A DNA stretch of 64,000 bases from Cavia porcellus (Eukaryota; Chordata; Mammalia; Rodentia; Caviidae): NCBI RefSeq assembly GCF_034190915.1, contig NW_026947486.1, positions 26,013,344 to 26,077,343 of the forward strand. Direction: 5' to 3'. Position 1 is the stretch's first letter, and every line of letters starts with the position of its first letter. Below are positions 10,691 to 22,124 of this stretch, in pieces. The position numbers and the translations under genes are program-made. Below the pieces are notes generated by a model. It saw only the letters and a program-made list of their open reading frames with translations, did not search any database and had not been told where the DNA came from.

Positions 10691-13158
10691 CCTCTAATAC
10701 TCTTTCCTTCATTAGTAGTCAAACTGGAACAGAATATAACCAAAGTAAACTGAGCAATGAAAGCAATATGGGTTTCAAATCATGATACAAGATTACCAAT
10801 GCCCTTTGCCTTCCCTATTTAGAAAATTTCCCCCCTTTTACTTTCACAGGGTGCATTGTACATTTTGTATCCCATTAACTCCTTTAGTTTTTAGGTTAGG
10901 GTGGCAACCTGCTATTTACCTAAGTGGTTCGGAACCTTTTTACCCCTGAGCTTGGTCTCAAATTGTATCTATTCACTTACAAGAGCCTTAAGGTTTTCCT
11001 TCCTTATAGCTGAGTAGTTCTCCATTATACAAAAGTTATGTCTTTCCAACCAATCTGCAGCTGATGGGTGAGCTACCGCCACTTTTTTCTGGTTCCCTGT
11101 CACATAGAGCATTATTTTCTCATCTTTGACTTTCAGTCCATAAACTCTTCTTTCAGGTTAAATATATTTCTTTTATAGAGCATCTCGAAGGACCCTATCT
11201 CCTGATCCACTCTGCCTGTGTTTCTTTTTATTAGTGTATCGAGGTCATCCATGTTAGCAATTATGGCCAGTCTTCTCTGCCTCATCTCTGCCATGCTATT
11301 TTTCTGCTGTTGGTTGTCTACTTTTTCCCTTAACTCCACTGTCTGCCTGTTCAGTAAGCCTCCTCTGTCGCTGTTCTTCAAACCATGGTCTTTTTCTCTC
11401 TCTTTAGAATGTCCTTCAGTGTTTTCTGTAGGGTTGGATTGGTGGTCATGAATTCCCTCAGTTCTTCTTTGTCTCAGAAGCATCTTGTTTCTACATTACT
11501 TTTGAGAGATAGTTTTTCAGGGTACATCAATCTGGGTTGGAGGTTATTTTCTTTCAGGACTTAGAATACCTCACTCCAAGCTCTTCCTGATTTGATGATT
11601 TGTGTTAAGAAGTCTGTCATGATTCTCATTGTTTTTCCTTTATAAGTGATCTATTTCTTTTCTCTGACAGCTTTTAATATTCTATTCTTGTGTTGGATTT
11701 CTGGGATATTGATTATTATATGTCTGAGTATAGATCTATTTTGGTTATAGCTGGCTAGAGTCCTGTATACCTCAAATATCTGGATATCATTTCCTTTTCG
11801 TATGCTTGAGAAGTTTTCTTTAATTATTTCTGTAATTAGCCTTTGTATTTCATTTGTGTTTACCCCTGCTTCTTCACTCACAGTTTTTATTCTTAAGTTA
11901 TAGATCCTCTTGTGATCTTTTAGCCTGTGTATTGTTACTTCCTGGTTCCTTGTTATTTTTAAGAGATCTTTCCTTTTGCAATTACACATTGCAAACCTGT
12001 CTTCAAGGTCTGATAGTCCATCTTTAGTTTCTTTCAAGCAGGTTTGCCAGCTTCCAATTTTTAATTTCTTGGTAGTTTCTTAGAATCTGTTTCATGTATT
12101 CTAGATATTTTTTATATTCTTCATCGAAGGTTTCTCTCTTTTTTCTTTTATTATTTTTCATATATTTTCCTTTACTTGTATTAGAATTTCTGTTTTTAGT
12201 TCTTCTATAATGTCACGAAGATAATTCTTTATGTCAGATGCTGCTTTTTCAGGCACTGCAGGTGTGTAACCCTGATCTCTTCTATGTTTACCTCGCCTCA
12301 GCCAGCAATGTTTGAGTTGGGGGTTGGAGACTTCCTTTTGTTTCTTCCTCTTCTCAGTTTCTGGTTTCTTCCAGATGGTGGATAGTGTGGATCCCTGGCA
12401 CTTCCTGTATTGGCTACCATTACTCTGAAGCATGTTAGCTAGGGATTGCTGCCCTCCCCAGTCTGCTGATGACCGCTAAAGCACAAGCAGGGGTGGCGAC
12501 AGGCTTGCCCCTCCCTTATGAGCTGGTCAAAGACTGGGAGTCTTCACCACATCAGTGTGTGCCACGCAAACTGCCTGGCTAAGTATAACTTCAGGGAGAC
12601 CTTGCCCTTGGCTATTGGATCACGCACAGTGGTGGGACTCAGTCCGATCAATTTTTACCAATCTGCTCTGTGCTAGGAGTGGCTGACTGAAGCTGCTGCA
12701 GTTCTGATTCTGGGTTTATCCTGCCTGACTCCAAAATGTCACCCAGCCAGTGGCCCACTCCCGCGGGAGGACCAAACTCTCACTACGAGCTGGCACAGAT
12801 CTCTGAGCTGAGCACTGTTCTCCATTCTGCTGACCCCTCCACAACCGTGTCCTCAAGGCCCTCAGGCTTGCCAACTTCCAAATTCAACTCAACTGTGCAT
12901 CTTCAGATTCTAGTGGCTTTTCATATACAATGGGATCGGCTTTTTTGAGAGCACGTCTGGCTACAGTCCTCAGTCCACAACTTCCTTTTCTTTCTTTTTT
13001 TCCCCTTTTCTCCACTTTTGCCTTTAGTTTCTTTCTTGGTCAAGAGGATCTATCTCCTTCCATCTGGTCTTTTCCAGGATGTTTGATTCTAGCATCTGAG
13101 CTGTTTTTCTCAGAGAGGCTATCTATTTTGCAGCTTACTGATCCATCATCTTCCCCCC
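10690..13158 (-). mobile_element. Antisense half-L1, 3'-truncated
   Basis: Read on the minus strand: a 5' end near 13158 (AAGATGATGGATCAG), a GC-richer 5' UTR to about 12450, a broken ORF1 (12433-11490), then post-ORF1 DNA with ORF2-like remnants (11235-10930) arranged as in the 55.3-59.4 kb copy. Similarity to that copy continues to about 10700, where it stops without an A-tail, so the 3' part is lost. TSDs were not found. Confidence 0.8.
11651..12433 (-). pseudogene. Broken ORF1 of the antisense half-L1
   Basis: Open pieces at 12433-12158 (N-terminal part, ..ASDIKNYLRDIIEELKTEIL) and 12037-11651 (KETKDGLSDLEDRFAM.. through the RRM to ..RILKAVREKK) correspond to successive parts of the same ORF1. 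They are separated by a frameshift and stops. The C-terminal domain continues out of frame to about 11490. Confidence 0.85.
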
Positions 13159-13159
13159 T

Positions 13160-13245
13160 TTGGTTTTTTGAGACAAGATCTTACTATGTATCCCAGATTT
13201 GCTTCAAACTGACAGTCTTTATCCTCTACCTGCCCAAATGCTGGG
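13160..13245 (-). mobile_element. Truncated B1 SINE
   Basis: TTTGAGACAAGATCTTACTA to GCCCAAATGCTGGGTTACTC, at the 5' edge of the antisense half-L1. Confidence 0.75.
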
Positions 13246-13327
13246 TTACTCATGAATAATAAGTAAAATATTCTCATGAATAATAAAGTAATATTCTCAT
13301 GAATACTAAAAACTTCTCACCTCAGTG

Positions 13328-13448
13328 CATGAAAACTTTTTTTTTTTGTCTTTTTCATTTTTACCAGTACCAGGGATTGAACTCACGACTGCCTGCTTGC
13401 AAGGCAGGCACTTATGCCGCTAAGCTAAATCCCCAGCCCCATGAAAAC
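13328..13448 (-). mobile_element. Young tRNA-derived SINE
   Basis: Body 13337-13439 on the minus strand with the GCCTGCTTGCAAGGCAGGC arm. Short TSD CATGAAAAC on both sides. Confidence 0.88.
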
Positions 13449-13644
13449 ATTTTAAAGGCATATTTTTATCAATAATTCCTCAACAAACTTTAAATACTAG
13501 ATGAGAGTTTCCCAATGACTGGTAATATTTCAAAAACACTTCCAGGGAATTATAGTGGACTTCCATATATTTTTTCTTTAAGTGAAAACATAAAAATCAG
13601 CCCTTTTCCAGTATCCATTCTCATCATCATTTCATAAGAAAACA

Positions 13645-13792
13645 TTTTTTTTGAGACAAGGTATTGCTATGTAGTTCAGACTGGCCTGTACTCACTATGT
13701 AGCCCAGGACAGCCTCAAATCCAAAGCAATCATCTTGCCTTAGCCTCCTGAGTGCTAGGATTACAGGTGTGCGCTACCACATCCGGCATAAG
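13645..13792 (-). mobile_element. B1 SINE with internal duplication
   Basis: TTTGAGACAAGGTATTGCTA to GGTGTGCGCTACCACATCCG. It lies just upstream of the full-length half-L1. Confidence 0.9.
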
Positions 13793-13823
13793 AGAACATT
13801 CAACATCAAAAAAGGAGAGAATG

Positions 13824-14540
13824 GACTTCCGGGAGAACATGGCGGACAGATAACAGATGCTATGGAGGCTCTCTGAAAGGCTTGGTTCAGAAGTCAGGAA
13901 GGGTGCGGAGTAAGGGGACACAAGCAGGTGGAGATATGCTCTGCTGATTCAGGAACGAACTGGGCTGAGAGAAACCAACTTGGAATGCAGTCCTGGTGCT
14001 AAAGCAGGAACAGAAAAGCCTCAGTGTGGAGGCTGGACCCCGCGCCATTGGAAGCCGCGATTTGGGTTTCCCGCCACGGGGCAGCTGGCTGCCTCTACAG
14101 CGGCTCAGCAAGGAGAGAGACACGCGGAAGCTCTGAGAATGGCAATCTGCGAACGGAGGCATGCACTGACTTGTGGTGAGGTGAGTGAGAGAAACTGACA
14201 CTCTACCACAGTTTGACTCCAGGGGAGGACTTTCTGGGCCCCGGCAGTCCTGCGGGAGCAGGGCGCGGTGGCGACACCAGCCACACATCCCCCTCTCGGG
14301 CGGGATTGGTGAAAAGTGCCTGGCCTGCGTGACGCTGCTGGCGGACTCGGTAGGCTGGCCGAACCCAGATCCCAGAGCCCGACGGTGGCCTGGAGGGGCG
14401 GGCCCCGTGTAGGCTGCCTAACTCCCTGGTGCGCTGCGGTGGGCGGGAACACCTAGCCAGCGCAATTCGATCAGGCTGGGGCTGACAGGGAGAGAGGCTG
14501 AGCCTCCTATGTAAGCTTGCATATATAAGGAACAGAGAAT
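13824..14540 (+). promoter_or_regulatory. Half-L1 5' UTR / internal promoter
   Basis: A GC- and CpG-rich block, conspicuous against the AT-rich surroundings. It opens with GGGAGAACATGGCGGACAG, matching the YY1-type ATGGCGG found at the start of many L1 promoters. Several open frames here on both strands reflect base composition only. Confidence 0.65.
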
Positions 14541-15485
14541 ATGGGAAAAGGCAGCAACAAGAAAGGCTCCTCGGCCCCCAATTCTGCTAAACAGGCAATA
14601 GTGGACACCGCACCAATAGACATAAAGCGCCATATAGAGAGCCTCATAGATCAATTCAGGAATGAAGTTATCAATGACCTGAACCTAGAAGTATGCAGAA
14701 TAGTTAGAGAAATGCTAAGCACCACCCAAGAAAAAACAGATGGTGGAATGGAAGAACAGAAAAAGAGGGGAGAATTGTTTGATGGAGAAAACAGAGAATG
14801 CATAGAATGCGTGAAGCAGGTTCAAAGGGACTACCAAGAAACTAAGAAGTCTATCGAAGACTGGCATAACAGCTTGAAAGAAACTAAGGACAGACTATCT
14901 GAACTGGAGGGCAGACTTGTAATATGGGAGAATGAAATGAAAAACTTCTTAAAAATAACAAAGAAACAAACAGCAATAATACAAAGACAAGAAGATGATA
15001 AGAGGATCCATAACTTAAGGATTAAGAACATAAAAGAAGAAGTAGGGACACAAACAAGTGAACTACAAAAGCTACTCACAGAGATAATCCAGGAGAATTT
15101 TCCTAATTTAGCAAAAGGTAAAGACACTCAGATGTATGAGGCATACAGGACCCCAGCTACCTATAACCCAAACAGAGCAACACCCAGGCATATAATAATA
15201 AAAATTCCAGAAATTCAATACAAGAACAGAATATTAAAAGCTGTCAGAGACAAGAAACAGACCACTTACAAGGGAACACCCATCAGAATTACAGCAGATT
15301 TCTCTGCACAAACCATCAAATCACAAAGAGCGTGGGGGGGAATAATTCAAGCTTTGAAAGATAATAATCTCCAGCCAAGATTGAGATATCCTGCACAACT
15401 GTCCCTGGAAATTGATGGAAAAACAAGGTGCTTCCAGGATAAAGAGGAACTGGGGGAATTTGCAACCACCAATTCAACTCTATAG
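14541..15485 (+). CDS. Intact L1-type ORF1 protein (half-L1)
   Basis: 314 codons with an ATG start and TAG stop, no frameshift. Family architecture is visible: a basic, disordered N-terminus (GKGSNKKGSS), a coiled coil (about residues 35-155, heptads such as QVQRDYQETKKSIEDWHNSL), an RRM-like domain (about 155-250, HNLRIKNIKEEV.. and EAYRTPATYNPNRATPRHII) and the C-terminal domain (about 250-314, TYKGTPIRITADFSAQTIKS). L1 ORF1p is a trimeric RNA-binding chaperone needed for L1 RNP formation. The length is slightly under the usual 330-360 residues. Whether it is expressed cannot be told from sequence. Confidence 0.92.
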   Translation: MGKGSNKKGSSAPNSAKQAIVDTAPIDIKRHIESLIDQFRNEVINDLNLEVCRIVREMLSTTQEKTDGGMEEQKKRGELFDGENRECIECVKQVQRDYQETKKSIEDWHNSLKETKDRLSELEGRLVIWENEMKNFLKITKKQTAIIQRQEDDKRIHNLRIKNIKEEVGTQTSELQKLLTEIIQENFPNLAKGKDTQMYEAYRTPATYNPNRATPRHIIIKIPEIQYKNRILKAVRDKKQTTYKGTPIRITADFSAQTIKSQRAWGGIIQALKDNNLQPRLRYPAQLSLEIDGKTRCFQDKEELGEFATTNSTL

Positions 15486-17192
15486 AGAGTTTTGCAGGAT
15501 ATTCTAAAAAAAGAAAAATACAAAGAACCCAGAAATAGTGGCGGGGAGGCCACAATGAGTGGAGCAGAGAACAAAATGAAGAAGACAAACTGATAGCCAC
15601 TGACAGAAAAAGAGCTCAACAGAAATGAGGCAGAGAAGATTGGATGATAGGAACAACTAATTTGGAGAAAATGACATCTTAATAGGTAAAACTGATTTAG
15701 TATCATCTTGTTTTGAAGTCTCATCTAGCTTTTGTTCTTCTGTCTCCAATGGCCTAAATAGGTTGTATCTTATTGGATTTTATTATGTACGATAGTATAA
15801 GCAAAAACCTTTTAAAAACAGGAGATTATACAGAAACCATTGTTCATTTTCTGTTAGTTGATTCTAAATACTCTGTAATGCTGTCAATCTCTTAAATGGT
15901 TTTACATTGTTTTGATATACTTAATGCTACAGTATACGAAGTTGTACTCAAGGATTTCAAGGAAAGAGACAATATGGTAACTACTTTTAGGTCAGGATTA
16001 TCTGGTGGTGAAACACTATTCTGCTTAAATGGTTATGTTTTGATCTGCACTGTTTCGCTGTTATGCCCTCTTTTATCTCAATCTCCACTCTATTATTTAC
16101 TTTTTTATTTTTATCCTTTTAATTAAAGGAAAAAAATAGCAGGATATATTATAGTAACCCACTTTGACTTTCCATTATCTCAATTTAAAGCCCTGTATTA
16201 CTCTCACCATCTTGTTTTTGACTGATGTTCCTCTATTCTGTTTTGCTGGATAGTATCAGGTTTGAAAGTTTAAGCAACAGCTGTGAAGATAATGAGATTC
16301 ATTATAACGCCCATTCTCGTTGACTTTTATCTACTTTTGAAGACCTACAATGTCTCCAATGCTGTGGTTTTGTCGGTTTTATTCTTTACTGTTTTGTTCA
16401 ATCGTATTATAACTAATGATATAGGCATTTCTATTAGAGATAGCGGGAGACATTATGGTAACCATTGTTGATCACCTTGTATTATGTTTTTACATTATCT
16501 ATTATGTCCACCCTTTTGACTTGACCGATTCTGTTCTGTTATGTCACATTTGGCTCTACTCTCTTCCAAAAAAGTAATAAGAACCATGGGAGCAATGAAA
16601 CCCAAAATGTGTAACAGTCATTGTACAAAAGAGAGGAAAAGGAAGTGTTCTAAACTATATAACTGCATGTATATTTAAGTGTATAAGATAGGAAATGATA
16701 TCACAGAGTTTTATTGGATCATTGAACAGATCTGTTTGCAGTATCATTGTTGGAATGTCCACTTTACAAGCTTTAATTTTGTGACTTGAACAATTATTTC
16801 TAAGATGACAATATGTAATCCATTAACTAGTGATTTCCTACTGTTTATTTTTTTTCCTGTAAATCTGTAAACTTGTACCCTTTCTCTGCTTTTTTTTCTT
16901 TTCTCCTGAAATAAAATTTAAAAAAAAAGGAAAGAATGTTAGAATAATGTGTACTATTTTAAATCACTGTAGCCTAGTAAGTACCAAATTATATTATTTT
17001 CTTGATCTTTAACCAAGGTTTTTTTTTTTCCAATTTAACAGTGGCAAAGTTTCATTAAGGGTAAGAAAAGAAACCGGCTCTGCAAAGAGTTTGGACCAAG
17101 TAAAAGTAAGAAAAGAAGCACACTCACAGAGTGAGGGCAGGCCAACTATGTAATAGTTAAGAGTTTTAAAAAATTATCTTTAAGGAATTTAC

Positions 17193-17404
17193 CTGTTGCA
17201 ATTATGCCATTGTCTGCCTGTGTCAAGGACTGGGCACGGCTACGAAGTTTACTTTTGAATGATCTTGGTCGACGTGGTGATGTCGGTAGCAAAGGAATCT
17301 CTGAAGATTCAGCCTTGGTATCTTTAATTGACCGAAGGCGTTCATAGAGCTCCTGCAGTTCTTTATTCTGCTGCGTCTGAAGATTTACCACCTCCTGAAT
17401 GTGC
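17193..17404 (-). CDS. WNK3: WNK3 coding exon k, C-terminal coiled coil
   Basis: A 212-nt exon: after the split Lys, 70 codons [20 protein letters not shown].. to ..[10 protein letters not shown], plus one base. It forms the short C-terminal coiled coil used for WNK-WNK association, followed by a basic Ser/Arg-rich tail ([18 protein letters not shown]). The acceptor is ATTCAG and the donor GTAAAT. The frame stays open at the donor, so at least one further exon must lie to the left. None was recognised down to position 1. Confidence 0.96.
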
Positions 17405-17548
17405 CTGAATGAAAATTGTTCGGAAAACTTTTTAATGGCTCTGACATTATAAAATTGAACCAAGAAACATTACACTAGTACAAGTAAAGCTTAATAAGGA
17501 ATTTACATTAACAATGATGACACAGAAAGTATTTTCACAATTTTAGGA

Positions 17549-17604
17549 TTTTCCTAAACATAAACAATTTCCTAAACATAAACAATTTTCCTAAACATAA
17601 ACTA
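17549..17604. repeat. Three-copy 17-18-bp tandem repeat
   Basis: TTTCCTAAACATAAACAA repeated three times with minor length differences, in the intron about 150 nt upstream of WNK3 exon k. Confidence 0.93.
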
Positions 17605-17715
17605 ATCAGTCAAAAAGCAAATTGTCAGTAACAAATCTCTAAAGTGTTGATATAATGGAAGGCAATAAAACATAATTGAAATCAAATAGTTTAAAAGTAT
17701 TAACTTTTTCTTAGC

Positions 17716-18112
17716 CAGGCATAGTAGCACATACCTGTAATGCAGCACTAAGGAAGGTTGACATAGGTGGCTCACAAATATTCAAGTCCTACGTTGGCAA
17801 ATTAGCAAGAGCTTGTTTCTTTTTTGGGGGGTAGATGTGGTTTGAGACAAAGTTTCCCTAGGTAGCTCAGGCTCACCTGGAACTTACTACGTAGCCTACA
17901 CTTGCCTAGAACTCATAATGATCCTCCTGCTTCAGCTTCCCAAATGCTGGGATGATAGGTGTGCTACCGAAGCCAGGTGAGATCCTGTTTCAAAATAAAA
18001 AGGGCTGGATTTTGAAATTTTGTATCGTATTTGTTTTTTCTCTTTAAAATAAAAAAACAATGAATAAAAAGGGCTGGTAGATGTAACTCAGTATAAAGAA
18101 CCAAGGTTGAAT
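17716..18112 (+). mobile_element. B1-ID dimer split by an antisense B1
   Basis: 17716-17815 is the left B1 half (TAGCCAGGCATAGTAGCACA). 17822-17980 is an antisense B1 (TTTGAGACAAAGTTTCCCTA .. ATGCTGGGATGATAGG). From 17980 (GAGATCCTGTTTCAAAATAA) the dimer resumes with its ID-like half. Confidence 0.75.
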
Positions 18113-18124
18113 CTATAGCAAGAC

Positions 18125-18163
18125 AAACACACACAAACACACACACACACACACACACACACC
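18125..18163. repeat. (CA)n microsatellite
   Basis: About 18 CA units with two interruptions, at the tail of the SINE above. Confidence 0.95.
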
Positions 18164-18427
18164 CAAAGCCAACAAACAAAAAGCACCACAACAATTATAA
18201 ATTGCAAGTTTAAAAAGGTATACAATATTTGCAATATATACTAATACCTTAATATTCAGAATATACACATACCTCCTGATAATTTACCAAAAAACTACCT
18301 TATAGAAAAAAGAACAAAGAAAATAAAAAGGTGATTGATTCCATAGGAGAGAAAATATAAATAACAATAAATGTGATGATACACAACTTCACTCTTAATC
18401 AGAAGAACAAAATTTAATAATTTTTTG

Positions 18428-18522
18428 GAGATGCAATCTCATGATTTTTCCCAGGCTGATCATGAAAGTCTGTTCTTTCTACTCAGCCTCTCCAGTTGCA
18501 GGGATTACACGCCAAGCTAATG
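18428..18522 (-). mobile_element. Old B1 SINE fragment
   Basis: GAGATGCAATCTCATGATTT to TGCAGGGATTACACGCC. Diverged. Confidence 0.65.
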
Positions 18523-18579
18523 AAATATTTCTGATTTATCTGATTGGCATAAATTTAAAAGATCAGTACTATCCAGTCT

Positions 18580-19593
18580 CTGCTGTTGTTATAATGTGAC
18601 GAAATAGACAGAAACCTTTCATATATTTTTGTTTGGAATTTAAGATGATACAGCTATCTTGGAACATAATTTTAGCAGTATCAATTTAAAATATATACAC
18701 CTATTAAGTCAGCAAGTCCACTTTTAAGTATTTACCATACAAAAGTACTCATGGGTATATGAAGATTAATGAAAATATGGTATTTTATGTATAATGGAAT
18801 ACTGCTATGCTATGAAGCAGGATAAATGAGTCAGTAGGAAAATAAATGTATGTTGAATCCATAATGTTAAATGAAATGACACAATTACAGACTGTATGGG
18901 TTTTTTTATATGAGGAACTCAAAGTATAAAAAACAGCAAAATAAAACATATACAAGAGGAAACAAGAAGACAAATCCTTTGCAAATGGGAAGGGGACCAA
19001 GAGATGAAAAGAGTACTAAAAAAGAACTGAGACATGTCATGTGCATATAGCAACTACCTACAATGAATGTATTCATTATGTTCTGCAAAGATGTACTAAT
19101 AAAAAAGAATAAATATAGAAGGATATTTATTTTAGCATAGTTTATATAAGCAAAACATTGGTAAAAACTAGTGTCTGTTAAGGAGGGATTAAAGAAACGT
19201 GAGTACACATTCATTTAACAGTATGCAGCCATTTTTTAAAAAGGTGTATCTACATGGATAAGATCATAGGCCACAATACTTACTAAGTCACAAAATTTTA
19301 ATTTAGTTGGAGACTTAGCTCAGTAGCATAATCACTTGCCTGACAAGTGCGAGGTCATGAGTTCAATCCCGGGTACAAAAAAAAATATACTCTAATATGT
19401 GCATTATAATCTCAGTTTTGTAAAAGACAGAAACTTTATATTTGTAAATGCACTGAAAAAGGACTAGCAAATTACATACCGAAGAGCTGTCAGTGCTTGC
19501 CTCTGAGAAATGAGATTGTGACAAGAAAAAAAATGAGATTCTTTTGTTTTTTTATTTTATTTTTAAATATTTTCCCATATGACACTTTTAAAA

Positions 19594-19600
<7 letters not shown>
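18580..19600 (+). mobile_element. Old L1 ORF2-end / 3' UTR remnant
   Basis: 18665-18800 has the layout of an L1 ORF2 C-terminus (TCCACTTTTAAGTATTTACC, ATAATGGAATACTGCTATGC). The following AT-rich DNA resembles old L1 3' UTR. An ID SINE at 19308-19386 and a CT microsatellite interrupt or end it. Confidence 0.5.
19308..19386 (+). mobile_element. ID-type SINE
   Basis: TTGGAGACTTAGCTCAGTAG and GTCATGAGTTCAATCCCGGG, with an A tail. Confidence 0.88.

Positions 19601-19664
<64 letters not shown>
19601..19664. repeat. (CT)n microsatellite
   Basis: A 64-bp TC tract with a single TTTC interruption. The apparent plus-strand protein of repeated Ser-Leu here is an artefact. Confidence 0.97.
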
Positions 19665-19767
19665 AATAATAGCTTATTCCAAATAATTTAGGTCTAAAAA
19701 CAGAGATCATCATTGTGGGCCTACATGATTCTAACCCTTACAATCATTGCCCTGGGTCTAAATTTTT

Positions 19768-19855
19768 TTTTTTGTACCAGGGATCAAACTTGTGACTTCA
19801 CGCCTGTCAAGCAGGCGCTTATGCCGCTGAGTTAAATTTCAGACCCTCAAATTTT
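19768..19855 (-). mobile_element. tRNA-derived SINE
   Basis: Minus orientation: T-run, GTACCAGGGATCAAAC (B-box side), GCAGGCGCTTATGCCGCTGA (A-box side). Confidence 0.85.
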
Positions 19856-19917
19856 TTTAGAAGAAACCATAATACCAAAAGAAAACTGAAGACACTATAA
19901 AGTAAATTCTTATTTTA

Positions 19918-19986
19918 GGTGCTAGAAATCGAATCCTTTACCACATTCAGGCTAGTTAATCACTCTACTGTGAGCTATACCCTCAT
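19918..19986 (-). mobile_element. Old antisense ID SINE
   Basis: GGTGCTAGAAATCGAATCC to TACTGTGAGCTATACCC. Diverged. Confidence 0.65.
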
Positions 19987-20141
19987 TCACAGAATAAATT
20001 ATCTGTCATCTTGGGTTCCATAAAATAGTAAGAATCTACATTTCATATTCAAAATAAAGTGCTTCTAACCACTAGAGTCAGGTACAAAATCAACAGTCTT
20101 TGACAACAGTTTAAAAGAAACATTAAAAGCAGCAATAAGAG

Positions 20142-20218
20142 ACTGAGGATGTAGTTCAGAGAGCTAGCACTTGTATAGTATGTATGAAGCCCTGAGTTCA
20201 ATCCCCAGACACCAGAAA
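20142..20218 (+). mobile_element. ID SINE
   Basis: GGATGTAGTTCAGAGAGCTA and CCTGAGTTCAATCCCCAGAC. Confidence 0.85.
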
Positions 20219-20579
20219 GAAAAATAGAAAGTAAAAAGACAAGCCCTGGAATACTAATATCACAAATATTAAACAACTTTAATAACTATTTTATTATAAA
20301 AGTATTAATGTATATATATTGCTTAGTATGAACAAATATACAGTAAGCTATATAATTTATAGTATACATTATACATAATATAAAGTCAAGCCTGTATATA
20401 TATGTAAGAGGTGACTGAAATATACAGTCAATGTTTAAATTTTAAAAATTACTATAGTAAAAGACATATTGCCAAGAATGATGGGATAAGTGTATCTGAA
20501 GCAAGAGGGAATACTTTGAGGATTTGGAAAAAGATTAATTGCAAGATATCTTTTATTAAAATAATTTTTTAATTAATTT

Positions 20580-20757
20580 TTATTTATTTATACTAGGAAT
20601 TGAACTCAGGACCTTGCCAGAGAGGTGCTTATGCCACTGAGCTGTATCCTCAGAAAATTTAAAATAATTTTTTAAAAATTTTATTTACTTACTTGTATTG
20701 GGGATTGAACTCAGGACCTTGCCAGACAAGTGCTTATACTGCTGAGCTATATTCCCA
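20580..20757 (-). mobile_element. Two antisense ID SINEs
   Basis: 20580-20655 and 20690-20757. Each contains GGAATTGAACTCAGGACC or GGGATTGAACTCAGGACC and ends in a CTGAGCT block. Confidence 0.85.
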
Positions 20758-20879
20758 ACAATTTTTTTTTCATCTTTTTTCCTTTTTATCGGTACCAGGG
20801 ATCAAACTCACGACTGCCTGCTTGCAAGGCAGGCGCTTATGCCGCTAAGCTAAATCCCCAGCCCCTCCCAACAATTTTT
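20753..20879 (-). mobile_element. Young tRNA-derived SINE with 14-bp TSD
   Basis: Body 20767-20865 on the minus strand. TSD TCCCAACAATTTTT (20753-20766, 20866-20879). It landed at the edge of two older ID elements (20585-20757). Confidence 0.93.
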
Positions 20880-22124
20880 TATCACACCATTTATATTTAA
20901 AATAGAATATCAACCTTCCACTGATGAATGTTTAAAACATACATTTACAAGTTTCTTCCAGGCTCCAGTTAAAAAACACTAACAAAAAAATTTAGAGAAA
21001 TAACTTGAAGAGAAAATGGTATTGTAATTATGTCTCACTGGATTATCAGTTCTGTATTTGGATTTTCATTTTTTCCTCTAGAAAAGGGTTTCAAATGGAA
21101 ATTTCTATGGATTTTAACCTGCTTCTAGAAGAATTAAAACAGAACGTCTAAATGCAGCTTCATCTAAACATGTAAGACTATCTGGCTAAAATCTAGCCTT
21201 TTCCATATAGTTGCTAGAGTTTTTTTCAACTTTTCATAATAAGGCATAAGGTCATCAGTTGGAGGTCAGTAACTAATGTATGAGTATGTATATATAATGG
21301 TATCCTATAGAAAAGTAAAAAATGAAAAATACGATTGAGATCTAAGATACAGTGAAATCGTAAAAGAAAAAGCAAGATAAAAGAACAATCTTTATTATAA
21401 GTTACTATTTTGGAGAATACAAACAACAAAATATGCATTTATTTATTTGTACATATACAAACTAATTTTAGATATATTAGAACACAAGTAGCATTTATAG
21501 CCTCTATGGATAAAGACTGGGTAGCTTTGGTACACTGGCAGACTCCACTGAATAGTACCTTTTGAATTTTGAAGTATATGATGAACTTAGAAATAATTCA
21601 CCAATTTAACACTAATTTATTAAAAAATATGACCTAGTTTACCCAGCTAAATACAAAACACCATTCTTCATAACAAAACAGAATCACTAGTGAAAGCTGA
21701 TGATCTCATTCATCAAATAATAAGATAGATTTTGGAGCAACCTTCCCTTTTCTTAAAGAAGATGAGTTACTATTTCTCCCTATATACATTAGCCATTTTA
21801 AAAATCAAATGTGTAATTATGTAATAAGAATAAAATTCTAATCCAAAAGCCCTGAAAGATAATGATTGAAAAATTCAACAAAAGAATAACTAATTCATAT
21901 TGGCAAATAACCAACTGTACTTAATCTTTAAACTATGAAAATATTTCATATAAAAAGATTTTAACATGCACAAAATGTCTCACATTAGCATTTTTTATAG
22001 TTTTCAATCATAAAAAAGTTTTAATCATTAAAATATCATCGATCCTAAATTGGCTACCAATTGAAATTAAGTTCTATAAAACCTTGGACAATCAAATTTA
22101 TAACAGAAGAAAAAGAATTCTTAC
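20880..22124 (-). other. WNK3: WNK3 intron between exons j and k (repeat-poor part)
   Basis: 1.2 kb directly downstream of exon j with almost no SINEs, unlike the rest of the intron (17405-20879), which is packed with them. No exon or recognisable regulatory element seen. Confidence 0.6.

Larger units (their letters stand above)
13824..16922 (+). mobile_element. Full-length half-L1 (HAL1-like), 3.1 kb
   Basis: The element has a GC-rich 5' UTR starting with a YY1-like site (GAACATGGCGG, 13836-13846), a single intact L1 ORF1 (14541-15485), a 1.4-kb AT-rich 3' region homologous to the 3' UTR of the L1 at 53.1-54.25 kb, and an AATAAAA signal with an A-tail at 16910-16922. No reverse transcriptase or endonuclease frame is present. 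Flanks carry a likely target-site duplication (AAAAAAGGAGAGAATG at 13808-13823, and the same with one mismatch at about 16923-16938). This is the half-L1 architecture known in mammals as HAL1. It lies antisense to WNK3. Confidence 0.9.

Noticed and set aside
13887..14654. Several overlapping open frames on both strands in GC-rich DNA, one over 130 codons
   Set aside because: They lie in the half-L1 5' UTR. High GC removes stops by chance, and none shows a family likeness.
1..17145. Possible terminal WNK3 exons and 3' UTR
   Set aside because: Minus-strand open frames here were compared with WNK C-terminal features. All belong to L1, half-L1 or SINE sequence or show no similarity. The last exons are presumed outside the window.
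19497..19691. 64-codon frame with a long Ser-Leu repeat
   Set aside because: It is a translated CT microsatellite.
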